Counted from the stretch's first letter, positions 43,669 to 56,264 are shown. The stretch is 60,000 bases of DNA from Adiantum capillus-veneris (GCA_014529385.2 CM043967.1:6093001-6153000); one strand, 5' to 3'. Notes: generated from the letters alone by a model not told the origin. Numbers and translations are program-made.

Positions 43669-43966
43669 AGACATGCTACATGTAGAATGTCTAATGCATG
43701 AAATTGAAGCCTGAAACTGACTGTAGGCATAGCAGGGTGTTGTATAGCCTGAGGCAAGCCTCCTAGTCAATTTTGGTCCAAATTGGAGTTGATTTGACTG
43801 TTAGACCAACATCAGACTGCTGGAACAGATTTTTGATCCATTGACCAGCTTATAGGTGTCCAAATCAAAAAGTAAAAACAGCTGTGGACTCAACAGATCA
43901 AAGGGAACCCATAGTGCAAAAATCCAGGCAAAACAGAGCAGGAGACATCCTACGTGTAGGATGTCT
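43669..43966 (+). repeat. E2 palindromes, two copies 274 bp apart
   Basis: AGACATGCTACA followed by TGTAGAATGTCT (43669-43692, imperfect) and AGACATCCTACG followed by TGTAGGATGTCT (43943-43966) are the same palindrome as in E1. The spacing (274 bp) is close to the 285 bp of E1. They lie 408-705 bp upstream of the E2 start codon. Confidence 0.85.
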
Positions 43967-44373
43967 ACAGGGGCTTATTGAATAGAAAATTTGACTGAGG
44001 TTATACAGTGATGTTCCATTTGACTTGAGGATTCCAGAACGTCTTTCAGAAGTGAATTTGGACCTTGTTTAAACTTTGGACAGAGCAAAGACGGAATTAA
44101 GACTTTTCAGGTAAATTGACCAACATCCGAGGGAAGTACAGTTCCAGATTAGCAGACCTAATCCAGAACATTAGAAGTGTATAAACACAGTAGTGGTTGA
44201 GGTTAACTCTCTAGTTATACCAATCATTACTAAAACCACCTCTAGCGGTTAAATGTTTTGATTCAATTGCCGAAATTAAACGCTTGTGTACAGGTATATT
44301 CAGTGGCAAAGCAAGAAGTTGTGCGGAAACTGATCCTTTGCCAGGTGAGTGGTTGGATTTGTGCTAAGTTGCA

Positions 44374-45690
44374 TTGCTAAGTTTGATGAATTTAAGATCA
44401 GGAAGACACATCTTTAGAGACCAAAAGGTGGCAGGTGATCAGGGTAGCTTAGTGTCCATGGAGGAGAGTGTAACTCAGGCAAGGCTAGATCCACTAGCAC
44501 CGATTATTGAGGAGGGTAGTGATACTGACACTTCATCCGATAAGTCCTTCTTTACGATGGGTAGTCAACAGCCAGGAGGTTTCACCTATGACAGACCAAT
44601 GCCAGGAGGAAGCACCTCCCTAAGTCCTTGGAACGATTCCAAGTTCACTATAATCTTCTTAGAAGGAACAAACTTGAGGGGAGCCCTAGTTTATTCTGAC
44701 TATCGAGGACACAAGTGTATTTGTATTGAAGAAAGACCCGCTCAGAGACTGGAGATAATTCGAGTCTATGATGATGGAGATAGATTCCGAGATGAAAAGG
44801 AACCACTATCTGATAGTTAGTAACCCTGAGGATTACAATAGATATGGAGATAACGTGGAAAAAGGAAAAATGGTTTCAGAAACTCAAGAACCGCCTCCAA
44901 ACATTGATCGACCTAGAGCGCTTTTTATGTATGATAAGAAAACAACCACGGTCTCAACCCATAATGAGAATGTGGGGATTTACAAGCACGAGAGCGAGGG
45001 AATAGTCTCTTACTTTTGTTGCAAAGAACCCTACCAAACGAATTAAGCAAAGACAAGGTTCTTTACTTATTCTCTTATAAAACTGCTATGGGAAAGGATA
45101 TCGTTTTTGTTGATAGGTACAGACAGAAATACAAATATATTCTCCTAGAGGCGGTAGAAAAGGAAACAGTTCCAGAAGCATCAACATATGCCCCAGAAGA
45201 AGTGCCAAGAGCCACCTACACCCCTAGCAAGTCGCCAAATCCATTTTCAAAAGAGTATGACGTGACCTCACATTCTACCTGACAACAGATGTTCAACTAC
45301 CAGGACCAACCAGCAACCCAGCCATCATTGCAGGCATGGCTTTGACAGAGTGCAACATTGGAACAAGACCGAAACCGAGATGGTTATCAAGCCGTACGAG
45401 GGCTAAGGGATTTACAAGAACCACCACTCTATTCACGGTATGAAGACAAGAGTAAGCCAAAAACTCAAGGGTCATCAGAGCCTGGAAGACCACCCATAGA
45501 ACGAGTTCGAAGAGATGAACCATCTCTTGCAAGAACTGTTAGAAATTATGGCTTAGGAGCACTAGTGGGAGAGGAACCCGTCCACTACCAAAGGCCAAAG
45601 GAGGTATTTAGATTGGGACGAGGAGATCCAATGATGAGATTTGTAGACCATCGTAGAATTAGACCTTCTCAAGTGCAAAAAGGGTAAACA
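44374..45690 (+). pseudogene. E2 gag-like ORF, N-terminal module
   Basis: ATG 44385 gives NLRSGRHIFRDQK, an LRSG start common in Gypsy Gag proteins. Next come an acidic/Ser-rich part, a beta-rich part (KFTIIFLEGTNLRGALVYSD), a frame change at about 44800-45040 (frame 1 to 2 and back), and an Arg/Pro-rich disordered part with stops (45282, 45351, 45687). This module has no visible similarity to the first 263 residues of E1, although the rest of the protein is shared. A splice-donor-like CCAG/GTGAGT lies at 44341. Confidence 0.55.
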
Positions 45691-46015
45691 AGAAATACAC
45701 GGGAAACAAATATCTTAGGGATCATGTAGCAGCCTTTGTGCGTGTAATTAGAGTTGAAGAGGTGTTAGAATTCCCTACCTAATTTGCAGGGTTTGGACTA
45801 ACACTAGAGGAGGATGCAACTACTTGGTTTGACTCTATGGAGCGTAGAGACTTTGAGTTTATGGAGGAGGTGTTTGACGAGTTTATTGAGGAATTATCAC
45901 AAAGGGGAATAGCTCATAATACAGTCTCACAAATCCATAAATTTAAATAGAAAGACAGGGAATCTGTGCGAAAGGCATCCCTACGACTAAAAAGATATGT
46001 TAAGTTCTACATTGT
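45690..46015 (+). pseudogene. E2 capsid-like Gag domain
   Basis: In frame 3: YLRDHVAAFVRV, GFGLTLEEDATTWFDSMERR, FMEEVFDEFIEELSQRG and RESVRKASLRLKRYV follow the Ty3 capsid pattern (L.L...A..WF..L, F...F, ES...Y..RF). A TAG near 45948 replaces an expected Gln. The frame is shifted relative to both neighbours, so the gene is broken. Confidence 0.65.
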
Positions 46016-46177
46016 GGAAGAACTGCCAACTCAGTCCAGACTTATGCTTATATTTATCCAAAGACGAGTGGGAATCAAATGATGAGGTGATTTTACAAGT
46101 AAACGAGTATGCAAGACATAACGGAGAAACTCCGCTGAGCAGCCTTAAACCACAGCACAAAGGCCAAGGAACTAGAA

Positions 46178-47836
46178 ATGGTGATCGACGCTCTTCAAGG
46201 AGAGCTCGAAGACAGGATGATTATCGTCACTGATCTCCAAAGGCAAGTGCAACAGCTGAAGGCAGAGGCAGAACAACATCAGATAGCCAGGGAAAAACAA
46301 CAAAAGGAAATGGAAGAGTTAGGTAATCTCCTCACCAAATTAGCTGATGCTTGCAAGGTAAAAGACGAGCAACTAACACAAGTCACGAATGAACTTCTTA
46401 CCACCTCTCTGTCAGCTCAAAAATTTCAAGTGTAGTTAGATGTAGCCAATGCTTCTCTGCGATATTCCGAACAGAGAATCAATGGTCAAGCCATTTTCTT
46501 GCGGAAAATTAGAGAAAACCAAGCCGTGGCCTCGATCAAGGAAACTGATGAAGTGTACAAGGCACTAGAAAAGAAAAACAAGGATTTAGAACTGAAATTA
46601 AAGCTCAAACAGTCACAGCGCAGAGACCTAGCATTGATGCGAGTTCAAAGAGAGGAGGAGCTCCTAAAGGAGATAGCAAAACTCAAACGGATAAATTGGC
46701 TCCTCAGAGATGGAAAGCCAGACATGCAGGAAGAGGCAGGCACTTCAGAGCCGCCCCAAATAGACATTACCTCGGTCTTGTTTACTGAATTTGAGATGCA
46801 ATCCACAACAAAGCCGAGTGGTGATGAAGATTTTCAGGTCCACATCACAGACGAAGATACAAGACCAAGGGTCGAGCTGTCAAAAGTTGAAGAAGACACA
46901 CTGAAGGAGAAAATCACCTTAGAGGTGGATGAGTAGTGGAAGGCCACTATGGTTTGGGAGTTGAGAGTTTTACACTCTGTCAACATCACTCAACTCACTC
47001 CCAATCAAATCATCGCTCAATGGCATCAACTATCCCTGTCGTACCCTCTCATCAAAGTATAACTTTTACAGGTAAAAGAAAAGATGTACAAAGATATGAA
47101 AGAAGATGGTGCAGATAAAGACCACCCAAAGTGGCAGTTAAACTGGTTGAACAAGAATCCGTGATACCTGATTCTGTTCACAAGAGCACTTGCAGCCTTA
47201 CAAAAAGATCCAACATTCTGTCCTGTACCCAGAGTAAGGACATGGAAACCTCATGAATCAGTGCAAAAGAAGAGGCCAACTTGGCTCAACTTCCCCATGC
47301 TGCTAGCTCCAGAGAGAGGCCAAGCGATGGAGGAATACATGGTGAAAACCCTAACGCATGCCATGTCATTCTTCAAGAGTCTTCCAGATCTCTCTTGTGC
47401 AATGTTATATAAGATCTGCAGGATGCTATTCACATGCATACAAGTTTTCAATGAGCTTGAGCAGATAGAAGCCCCATGGCTCTCATTCTTGGAAGGGAAC
47501 AAAGGGTTATGTTACGATCTGAGTGGGAAACCTTCAAAAGAAATCCTTTACGGATTCTATGCCAGATGCATGTTCCTACCCTCGTATAATATGCTAGCCT
47601 TTGAAGAAGCATTCTACACTGGATTCTTTACCTGGCAAATCAAGATATTTGTGCCGGTGATAAGCAACCTCACATCCAGATTTGTAGGCTACTCAGTAGT
47701 GGAACTGAAAAACCAAGTCACCATGCAGTTTCTGCAAGTGCCTAACAAAGAACAAAGAATCAAATACCAAAAGGCACTGGAAGCACTTAAAGACCGCCTC
47801 GCCCACCGTCAACCCGAAGACTACTTCAGTCCATAA
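46178..47836 (+). pseudogene. E2 coiled coil and conserved C-terminal domain
   Basis: 46178-46935, frame 2: long heptad coiled coil (DLQRQVQQLKAEAEQHQIAR, LEKKNKDLELKLKLKQ) and an acidic end. About 46936-47240 is shifted (VWELRVLHSV, LSLSYPLIKV, matching EWEQRVFKSM and LPYPLLKY of E1). From 47261 the frame is open to TAA 47836: TWLNFP, EEYMVKTLTHAM, DLSCAMLYKICRM, GFYARCMFLPSYN and TGFFTWQIKIFVPVI, all matching E1. This full-length C-terminus shows what E1 lost. The domain family is not recognised. Confidence 0.75.
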
Positions 47837-47854
47837 AGTTGTGTCAAGGGACGA

Positions 47855-48298
47855 CACAGGCGAGGAGGGTGGGAATGTTAGCAGCAAGCTAACACGACAC
47901 CATTTTTTGGAGTTCTCATTGTAAAACATTTATTATTTTGATAAATTGGGAATATTTTCTATGATAAACCTTGTAATTAATGAGCCGGGGCTACAAGCTT
48001 CCAGATTGTATCAGCCAATCAATTCCCAGCTTTGGTAGAACTCCAGATTATTAGTTTTGACCACTCAAAAATCTGCGCTAAGGTATAAAAGCCAATTTTT
48101 GTAAGTTTTTTATAAGTTTTGGATAAGAAATAAACAGCGTGAGCTAACGGCGCTCACTTCTCTCCTTCTCACGCTTCCTACTCCCTCCCCAATTGTCACA
48201 TTGCAAATGTGTTTGTTGCATTGCAAGCGCAGGTAAGAGCTCTATGCATTGACGTAATCCATTCACAGTATTTCGTAGTTTTTGGCGTCGCCGACCCG
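47855..48298 (+). mobile_element. E2 polypurine tract, LTR and primer-site-like sequence
   Basis: AGGCGAGGAGGGTGGGAA (47858-47875), then LTR 47876-48267 (TGTTAGCAGCAAGC to CATTCACA, 392 bp; TATA-like AAGGTATAAAAGCC at about 48080), then AGTTTTTGGCGTCGCCGACCC (primer-like part 48283-48297), close to the tRNA-Asp-type site of Athila/Tat elements. As in E1, one LTR has an element 3' end before it and an element leader after it. Confidence 0.7.
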
Positions 48299-48299
48299 C

Positions 48300-48990
48300 A
48301 GCCTAATTTCATCATAACTAGGAATTTACATGTTCAAATAAAAAACTAAGCATATGCGGGGTATTGGGGCATATTGCTAAGCATTTAGATGCATTCTGGG
48401 TCGAAAATGACTAGGTCAAAAATCCATTGCTGCTGTTAATAATAGCGATTGTGGAACTTGATCTAAAGTGGGATTTGAGACCATAGTCATGTGTGCTTAG
48501 GTCTTGTAGACTTGTCCTAGAAGTTTCATTACGTTTGGATGTCATATGATGCTATAACGGATGTGATTGCTTGCCGATGAGCGATTGGCTTTTGGTGATT
48601 TCAGTCACTTGAATGTAGCTTGAGTTGGATGAGAGTTGTTAGTTGTTTTCTGAGAGATTGACAACCTCTTGTAGCCTCTATGCACTAGTCGAGTCAGCTT
48701 CGTCCCATGGTTTGACAAATTAATCGTGGTTCTCGCTAATACTGCAATAAGATAGGATGGTGAGGTTAGATATGCGTCCCACAAGGCATTATGAATGAGC
48801 CATGTACTTGGTAACTTTAATTTGTAAGTTGATTCATTGATAGGCTTAAGAGCTTGAATTGGGACATACTATTTTTTTGCTAACTTAGCATAACATTTTT
48901 GGTGACCCATTGGCATCCTTGTCTTCTCTTGCCTATAGTATGGATTAGGATTGCTTTTGGAAACTTGAGCAATACCCAATCATTTTCATT
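48300..48990. other. Presumed E-type leader without genes
   Basis: About 700 bp after the primer-site-like sequence. No palindrome and no coding sequence are seen. It ends at the decayed Gypsy pol G2. Confidence 0.4.
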
Positions 48991-48991
48991 G

Positions 48992-49613
48992 AAGGTCAAG
49001 ATCTATCTATGATTATCAACAACAACCTTTTTCTTCTGTTGCATGATGGATGCAGTTTCCTTAATCTCCTAAAAAGAGTCTTTAAGGTCTCTACTATACT
49101 TATCAGCAGTAGGAAATATCTTTCCAAATGTCTTGACTATTATGAGATCTTGGGTCTTCCTTCAATTACCTTGAAGGGTGCCTTTCTTGTAGAATAATGG
49201 ACAATGGTAATGTACGCATACTCTACTAAGGGTGCGTTTCTTGTAGAAGTATGGACAATGTTAGTGTACGCATACTCTTCTAAGGGTGAATATTGTTCAT
49301 TTAAGGTCAAGATCTATCTATGATTATCAACAAAAACTTTTTTCTTCTGTTGCATGATGGATATAGTTTCCTTAATCTCCTAAAAAGAGTCTTTAAGGTC
49401 TCTACTATACTTATCAGCAGTAGGAAATATCTTTCCAAATGTCTTGACTATTATGAGATCTTGGGTCTTCCTTCAATTACCTTGAAGGGTGCCTTTCTTG
49501 TAGAATAATGGACAATGGTAATGTACGCATACTCTACTAAGGGTGCCTTTCTTGTAGAAGTATGGACAATATTAGTGTACGCATACTCTTCTAAGGGTGA
49601 ATATTGTTCCCAT
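48992..49613. repeat. 311-bp direct tandem duplication in G2 integrase
   Basis: AAGGTCAAGATCTATCTATG at 48992 and 49303. The copies are nearly identical to GGGTGAATATTGTTC at 49298/49609. Within each, a shorter repeat (GTACGCATACTCT.CTAAGGG) recurs. The high identity compared with the decayed host element indicates a recent event. Confidence 0.9.
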
Positions 49614-51740
49614 TGATCTTTGATACGCTTCCATAACATAGGCTTTATGTAGATCGATGATAATCAATTGTTTATCTCACTTTGGCCATCCTTTTATGAG
49701 TGTTAGGCTGAGGAGAAATTCAACTTAGTACCGTGATTGTCAAAGAGACCCTTCCAAAAATTGTTAGTCATTCTTGGATCTTTGTTGGATATTGGTAAGC
49801 CATGATACTTAAAGACCCCTAAGATAAAGAGGGTTTCCATATGGTGTGATTTAATAGTCTTTTTAATCGATATAAAATACGCTTTCTTGCTAAATTGGTC
49901 TACTATTTTCCATATTCATATCTTCCCATGAATGAATTTTGGCAATCCAAAAATGAAATCCATGGATATAGTTTCTCATGGGGAATCAATCAAAGCAATG
50001 GCTAAAGCAACCCAGGTTTCCTCCATCTATAATACTACAATGCAATTGGAAACATAGTTTGGTATGTCTACCTTCATTTTTGGCCAATAAAATTACATCT
50101 CTAGTCCCTTGAGAGTAGCTGAAATCCCTCTATGTCCCGCATAAGGTGGAGCATGAAATTTGTACATGACCTTTCCACGTAAACTAAGTGTAATTCATAA
50201 CCTATTGCCATAGAAAAAACAACCATCTCATATATCATATGGCTTCTCTTTCTTTTCTAGTGCAATAGCTAACATTTCATCTTTGAAGTCTGAATCCATA
50301 GCATATTCATCTATCATAAAGGATAGATAATTGTAAGTAGATATTGACACAACATTCACCCTTGGTCTTTGTAAAAGATCTTTGACCACTTGGATGTGCT
50401 TATCATCTACGTGAGCAATATGAAAAGTAAACTGTGAAAGAGTGTTTTCCCACCTCATTTGTTCACTTGATTTAGTTTGCGTCAAAAATTACTTAAGACT
50501 TTGGTGATTTGTGCACAAAATAAGTGGAGTGCCTAGGAGATAATGCTTTCATGCATCTAGGGCACGTAAAATAGCTAGTAGTTGTTTTTTAAACATACCA
50601 AGATTCTTTTCTTGGTCATCCAATTTCCTATTGTTGTGTGCTATGGTATACCCTTCTTGAAGAAAAACAACTTCAAGGCATTTTCCACAAACATCAATTG
50701 GACTTCAAAAGGCTTTGAAAGTTCTGGTAATATTAACACTAGTTGAGAGGTAAGCTTTGACTTTAAATTTTCAAAATTTTCATTCTCTTTTGTAGTGCAT
50801 TCAAATTTAACGTCCTTTTTAGTAAATCATATAATGGCCCTACTATGAATGATAATTTTTTTATGAATCAGTTGTACTATGCACACACTTATATGAAGCT
50901 TCTCAATTCATGTAGATTCATTGGTATAGGCCATCATTTTATTATCTCTAGCTTTTTAGGGTCCATTTGGATCCTTGCTTGGGAGATAATATGACCCAAA
51001 TATTGAATCTTCTTTAAGAAAAACTCACTTTTCCTTTGATTCATGTAAAGATTGTTGTCTCTCAAAACTTGAAACATTACCTGAAGATGTTGCTTATATT
51101 CCTCAATAGACTTTGAGTAGATGATAATGTCATCAAAGAACACTCTCGTGAAGCTTTGATGAGGTTTGAAGAGCCTCTCCATCATTTAAATAAAGGTAGT
51201 TGGTGCATTGGTAAGCTCAAAAGGAAGTACCAAGAATTCATGTAGGCCAAAAGTTGTACAAAAATCTGTCGTATAAATATCTTCAAGCATAATCCTTATC
51301 TGATGATAACCATTTTTGAGGTTTATTCTACTAAGGTAGGAAAACCCTAGTAACTTATTGAAAAGATCTTCTATCCTAGAAACAAGAAATTTATTCTTTA
51401 TGGTTATCCAATTAATCACTTGATGGCCTACATATATTCTATAAGTACCATCTTTTCTTTGTACTAGTATAAGTGGTGAAAAAAATGGAGATGAACTAGG
51501 CATGAGCATACCTTTTTCCACAAGCTCGTTCACTTGCCTCATAATCTCCTCTTCTTGAGCTGGTGAGACTCGATAAGGAGGCTTATTAGGAGGTGAACTA
51601 CCAGGTAGAAGTTCTATGGAATGATCATTTTGTCCTTTTTTGGGAGGTAGTTCCCTGGGAATGTCATCTATAAACACATTAAGGAAACTAGAGAATTCTA
51701 ACTCCTCTTTATTTTCATTTTGAACTGCACTAGGAAACAT
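49440..51740 (-). pseudogene. G2: decayed Ty3/Gypsy pol
   Basis: Read right to left. RT 51740-50934: ELPPKKGQNDHSIELLPGS, MPSSSPFFSPLILVQRKDGT, YHQIRI, LTNAPTTFI, stop (expected Gln), then VFFDDIIIYSKS (the catalytic Asp pair) and YLGHIISQA. A damaged RNase H follows, ending RWENTLSQFTFHIAHVDDKH. Integrase 50230-49440 in several frames: SMDFIFGLPK (first Asp), IVDQFSKKAYFI, KYHGLPISNKDPRMT (second Asp position), LKDQWEQYSPLEEYAYTN. The domain order is the normal RT-RNase H-integrase, unlike G1's extra modules. Inactive. Confidence 0.8.
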
Positions 51741-51906
51741 TCATCTTTCTTAGCTCCTTGATAAAAACCATGCAACAATAAATATATATTTTTTTAACTT
51801 TGTCTAGACTTTGAGTCTGTACAAGTGGTATAGTGTTGTCCGCACTATTTACATCAAGTCAAGCCTCATTTTCTCTATAGGAAAAGAGGATTTTTCTCTC
51901 AAGAAA

Positions 51907-54905
51907 TGTAAGATCCCCAAATTTTGTGTTCCTTAAAAAAAAAAAAGATAAATAGATTCTAATGTGTGTTTTATAAAATTTTGGACTAGAATAAAGTGAA
52001 AAGCAAGGTCATTTCCATGTTCCGGTAGGTTGGATGTTTGGTTCAATTTTGAAAAAATCCTTTTTTTAAAGGTTTTTCATATTGTTTGTGCTTTTTTGCA
52101 ACAAATAGGTCTAGATCCTTAATCTACGAGTCTCGGGGAAGCTATGATTCAATTTTGTAAACATTTGCTCTTCGAGCGCTTTTCACGCTATTTTAAGCTT
52201 TTCATAATTTTAGTGTTTTTTCATGAAACGCAAGTCAGCTTTCTTGTTCCAGTGGACAAGGGAACCCGTGGTTCAATTTTAGATAATTTTGCTTTTTGTT
52301 TTTCTTTTTACGCTATTTTTAGCTTTTCGTGCTTTTCGACGTTTTTGAAAAGCAACGTGCTTTTTAGAATGACCTACACATAAAAATATTATTTTTAGTC
52401 TCATTCGGATTTAAAAATGACCACCCGGAGAAAAGCCGAGATTAAACAAAATTTTACGAGAATTATTTTTATAAAAAGATGACCCGTAAAAACGTCGGGC
52501 AGTACAAAGTCATAATTATGTGAAGACATCATGGTGCGGCATAGTCTAGTCACGGTGTCATTACTTGCACGGATACTAGCCAATTAGTCAATTTTTGCTA
52601 CTAAAATTAAATGGTAAGTGGGAGAGCTGACCACCAAAAGCCAAGCCATGTTCTTAAAAAGTCCCAAAAAGAATGCAGCTATTCCTAGAGGAAGAGAGGC
52701 ATCACTCCATCCTTTTGTTGTGCCTGTAAATTCACCTACAAGCCCCAGTTTTCAATGCCGATAATTTTGTCTACTATCGCACGGCAATACGTACCTATTA
52801 TATGGAGTGGTGAAATCTCTCCATCACCATCTCTGTAAGCTCTCCTCTTTCATTTACGGGAAGAAGAAGAAGAAGAAGAACACACTCTCTCTCTACTTGC
52901 TTACTATCTCCTCCTTCTTTTCATAGTGTATGCACTCTCTGATGGCTTTCATGGTGAAAACCTCTACATAGCTCTCATCACCTCTCTCTTGCGGCAAAGC
53001 AAGAAGCCTTTTGACAGTCCCTAATCAATCTTACAGCATGGTGAGAAACTTTAAACCCCATAGCCATCATCTCTGTCTCTCTCTCTATGTTGTTTTTTGA
53101 GCAGTTACCCTCTCGATGCTTTCTTTTTGTATATGAATGCATATATGGACTTGCCAAGTGGTGTGTATGAAGTTTATCCATGCTTATTTAATCATGTTTA
53201 GAACGGTGATTTAAGCACACAATGTGTTTATGGTCATGTGTGTAGATTAAAAGTCCTTTTTGTTTCACATCACGTAAGCAATAGAAACACTGTTTTGATC
53301 ATATCTCACAATCTATTATGAAACAGACCAAACACTTTAAACCAGAGATAAAACAAATTTTTTAGAAAATTTTCTCTCTTGCATGTCACGGGAAAATTCT
53401 GCACAAGCTAAGAGTTATGGTAAAAAAACAGGTTGCTACGCACTATATTGAATTGCTTTCTTTTTGTGTTACCGTTTGTCGCATGAGTATCATAGGGGAA
53501 AAATGAAAGTGTTGTGTATATTATGGAGCTGAGCTTGATGCATTGGTGAGAGGTCAAACACTTTCATTTGCGTGTCAGAGCTGTTTTGTATCATTAAGAA
53601 AAGTTGTTTTTTGTATATATATGAAGCTATGGTTTATGGTTTATCAAAGCGTCGGAGCTGTTTTGCATCATGTTTATGTTGATGGAATGATATCATATGG
53701 TGTATGATGCCTCATGTGCATGTGTATGTTTCTTTCCACCCTATTTAGGTCAAGACCATCTCTATGTGTTGGGGGTGAGGTACAATCGTTGAACATCACT
53801 TATGCATGATTGGATATTGTCAAAATTGGATTTTGATAATCATTTTTAGCTGCTAGTTGGACATATTCTATACATAGAATGTTCATGTCTTAAGGGCCAT
53901 GTGTGTGGACTCAGTTTGATTGCAGTAGATATGTCAAACTCCAAGTGTGGGAATCGGTTCAGTATGGAATATGGAATATGATATATGGTCAAGGGCTGAG
54001 ATCCCTCATGGATTATGGTTATGATTTTTGATTGTGTAAGCTGGTGTGGCTCTTGGATCTTTTTCTTCAAATATGGTTATTTGTCAAAATGCTGTCAAAA
54101 TTTTTGCAGCCATGTTATGTGTGATATATTGGTTTTGCAAGGATGGATGTGCATCACCCTGAGTTGGGTAGAGTGCTCACCCATGTTATGTGATTGGATC
54201 ATGATGTGGTTTTGATAGTCTATGGTGAACATGTAAGGGTTAAGACCCTATACAGTCTGACTACTTGGAAAAGATTGTTTGTGCATATAGAAGATTCAAT
54301 TGTGATTGGACTCTTGTGTTATGTTTCTCATGGTAGAGTCGCTACAAGACGAGGATCACCTACATCGCTTAGCCTTAGACAAAAGGGTCGATGACATGGG
54401 GTTTTGTTGGATCAGGGGTGTTGCCTAGATCTTTTTTTGTTAGGCTCATTTACACGGTTAGTGCGTCAAGGGTTTCATGAACTGCACGGGTAACACGTGA
54501 GGGATCGTGACTTGGCTTTGCCTAAACACACAATTTTGGGCGTCAAAGAGACCTGACGTCTAAACTGGAATGGTTGGTGTTGATACCCTACCACTTGCTG
54601 GTATTTGGGATCCTTTCAGAGCTCGGGTTCATGGAGGGAAGATAAGTGGCCTCATTCTATGTCTAGCTCAGGTAGGTTGTCTAGAGGTGTTCTATCTCGC
54701 TCTCAACAAAGTGAAGTTCTCTCTGTCCATAGTAGAGTGAAAGTGTATGGGCGGACTGGTCGATCCGTACAAAGGCTCTGGTGATCTATTAGTCATTTTA
54801 TATTTATTATGGTATATCCAAATTTTGTTATTGCATTAAGATGTGGTATTAAAAGATCTCTTTAGTCATTCTCATGTGTCTCTGTGCACTTTATTTCATC
54901 CTTCA

Positions 54906-54939
<34 letters not shown>

Positions 54940-55207
54940 TGCAATGCGGTGTACACAAATATTCATCCGCCACAATGTTATTTTTCTTGAGTACACTTTC
55001 ATTCATATTACCCATTTAGAGGTAGCACTAGTCGCTAGGTACCTTGGGATGTAGTCTGGCTCATGTCCTAAACTCCATGCTAGGTCGGGTGTGCTGAGAA
55101 ATCCTACCGTATGTAAACACTTTTGCAACTCTGATGTATATTGAAAATTGTGTAAAAGTGCAAATTGTGTATTTTGTGCATAGACCCCCAGGGAGGGGTA
55201 TCTCTCA
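51907..55207 (+). mobile_element. Z: long LTR, forward orientation, 3.3 kb
   Basis: Proposed start TGTAAGATCCCCAAATTTTG (a start like Tekay-type LTRs) and end GGGTATCTCTCA, two bases before the primer site. Contents: TATA-like ATTATATGG (about 52798), a GAA repeat (52861-52880), and CT tracts. The 3' part is repeated in reverse at 20577-22430. The 5' boundary is less sure because the inverted copy lacks it. Frames inside it, such as 54015-54394, are not genes. Confidence 0.5.
54905..54936. repeat. (CT)n microsatellite
   Basis: About 32 bp of CT in the forward Z LTR, at the position of the (AG)n tract of the inverted copy. Confidence 0.9.
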
Positions 55208-55209
55208 CG

Positions 55210-55222
55210 TGGTATCAGAGCC
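55210..55222 (+). promoter_or_regulatory. Primer binding site of Z (tRNA-Met type)
   Basis: TGGTATCAGAGCC directly downstream of the LTR end is the classical plant tRNA-Met-primed site. Confidence 0.85.
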
Positions 55223-56250
55223 ATGCCTAAGTTTATGGGGATAACCTGAAGCGTAATACTAGTCGGGTTCATGCATGATGTTTGAGAAAGAATACAGTAT
55301 TCACGATGCATCTATGGGTAGCATTGATTGGTACTTGTCTTCTTGTATGGGATTATGTGGTCTTAATTTATGATGAAGTGGTTGAAGTGTTCAAGAACGG
55401 TATTTATAATTTCTTTGAATTTTTGTTTTGTAGTAGCAAATGGCTCTTGAAGTGACATTTGAATGCTTTAGCAAGGGGAACAAGGTTTTGTCCATAGTAT
55501 TCAACAATATGGCAACGATATTATCGAGGGATGCAAGGGAGCTCTTTTATCTAGAAATTGGGACCAAAGTCTTTGAAATGCCATGAAATAAGACTTGCTA
55601 GAAGAGAATTTATCGTAGTTATTTTACTCGTCATGAAGAACCCTTCCGTGGGTTCTTTATTTACATCGATGATACTCCAAAAGATTGGTTTTCCAACCTT
55701 AGACTACTTTAACTTAGGATGTGACTGGGTCTAGAAGATATGTACTACTACTTGGCAATGTGCTCATAGATGCTAAGGATTGTTGAAGTTGCCAAGAAGT
55801 TTGAAGCATTTGCAGTTGTCATATGGAAAGAAAAGCTAGAAGATAACTATAGACCACATTTTTGTGTGGGAGGTCTAAGGGATCCAAAACATTAGTAATG
55901 TTGTGAAGAAACCATAGAAATCAAATTTTGATAAACAAAGAGCATAGAATCAATTTTGATACATATGTATACTAAGACTTTTCTCTCCTTGTCTTGTTTT
56001 TAGATGGATCTTCTTACCGTCTAAATAACCTTATTTTTCAACTATAAAATTAGATTCAATGTTCATTGGAGAGCTGAAGTGGTTTGAGCTTCAAAGTGAC
56101 TAGATATTATCTTGTTTCAAATATTTACGTAGCATGGGAACTGTATGTTGAAGCACAACCTGAATATCGGACCGAAGTGCCTGATAAGGATATGGTCCAC
56201 CCACGAATTTGGATCAAGGAGAAGATTCAGGGGGGTGATGTCAAAGTACA
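55223..56250 (+). pseudogene. Heavily decayed Z leader and possible gag
   Basis: Downstream of the primer site, ATG 55441 is followed by sequence with many stops. Local stretches such as SRNWDQSL and DLLEENLS, and a GA-rich composition, hint at a former Gag, but no block is convincing. A 63-codon open frame at 56084-56275 (VAWELYVEAQPEYRTEVPDK) is unassigned. Confidence 0.25.
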
Positions 56251-56264
56251 GGGATATGTTCTTT

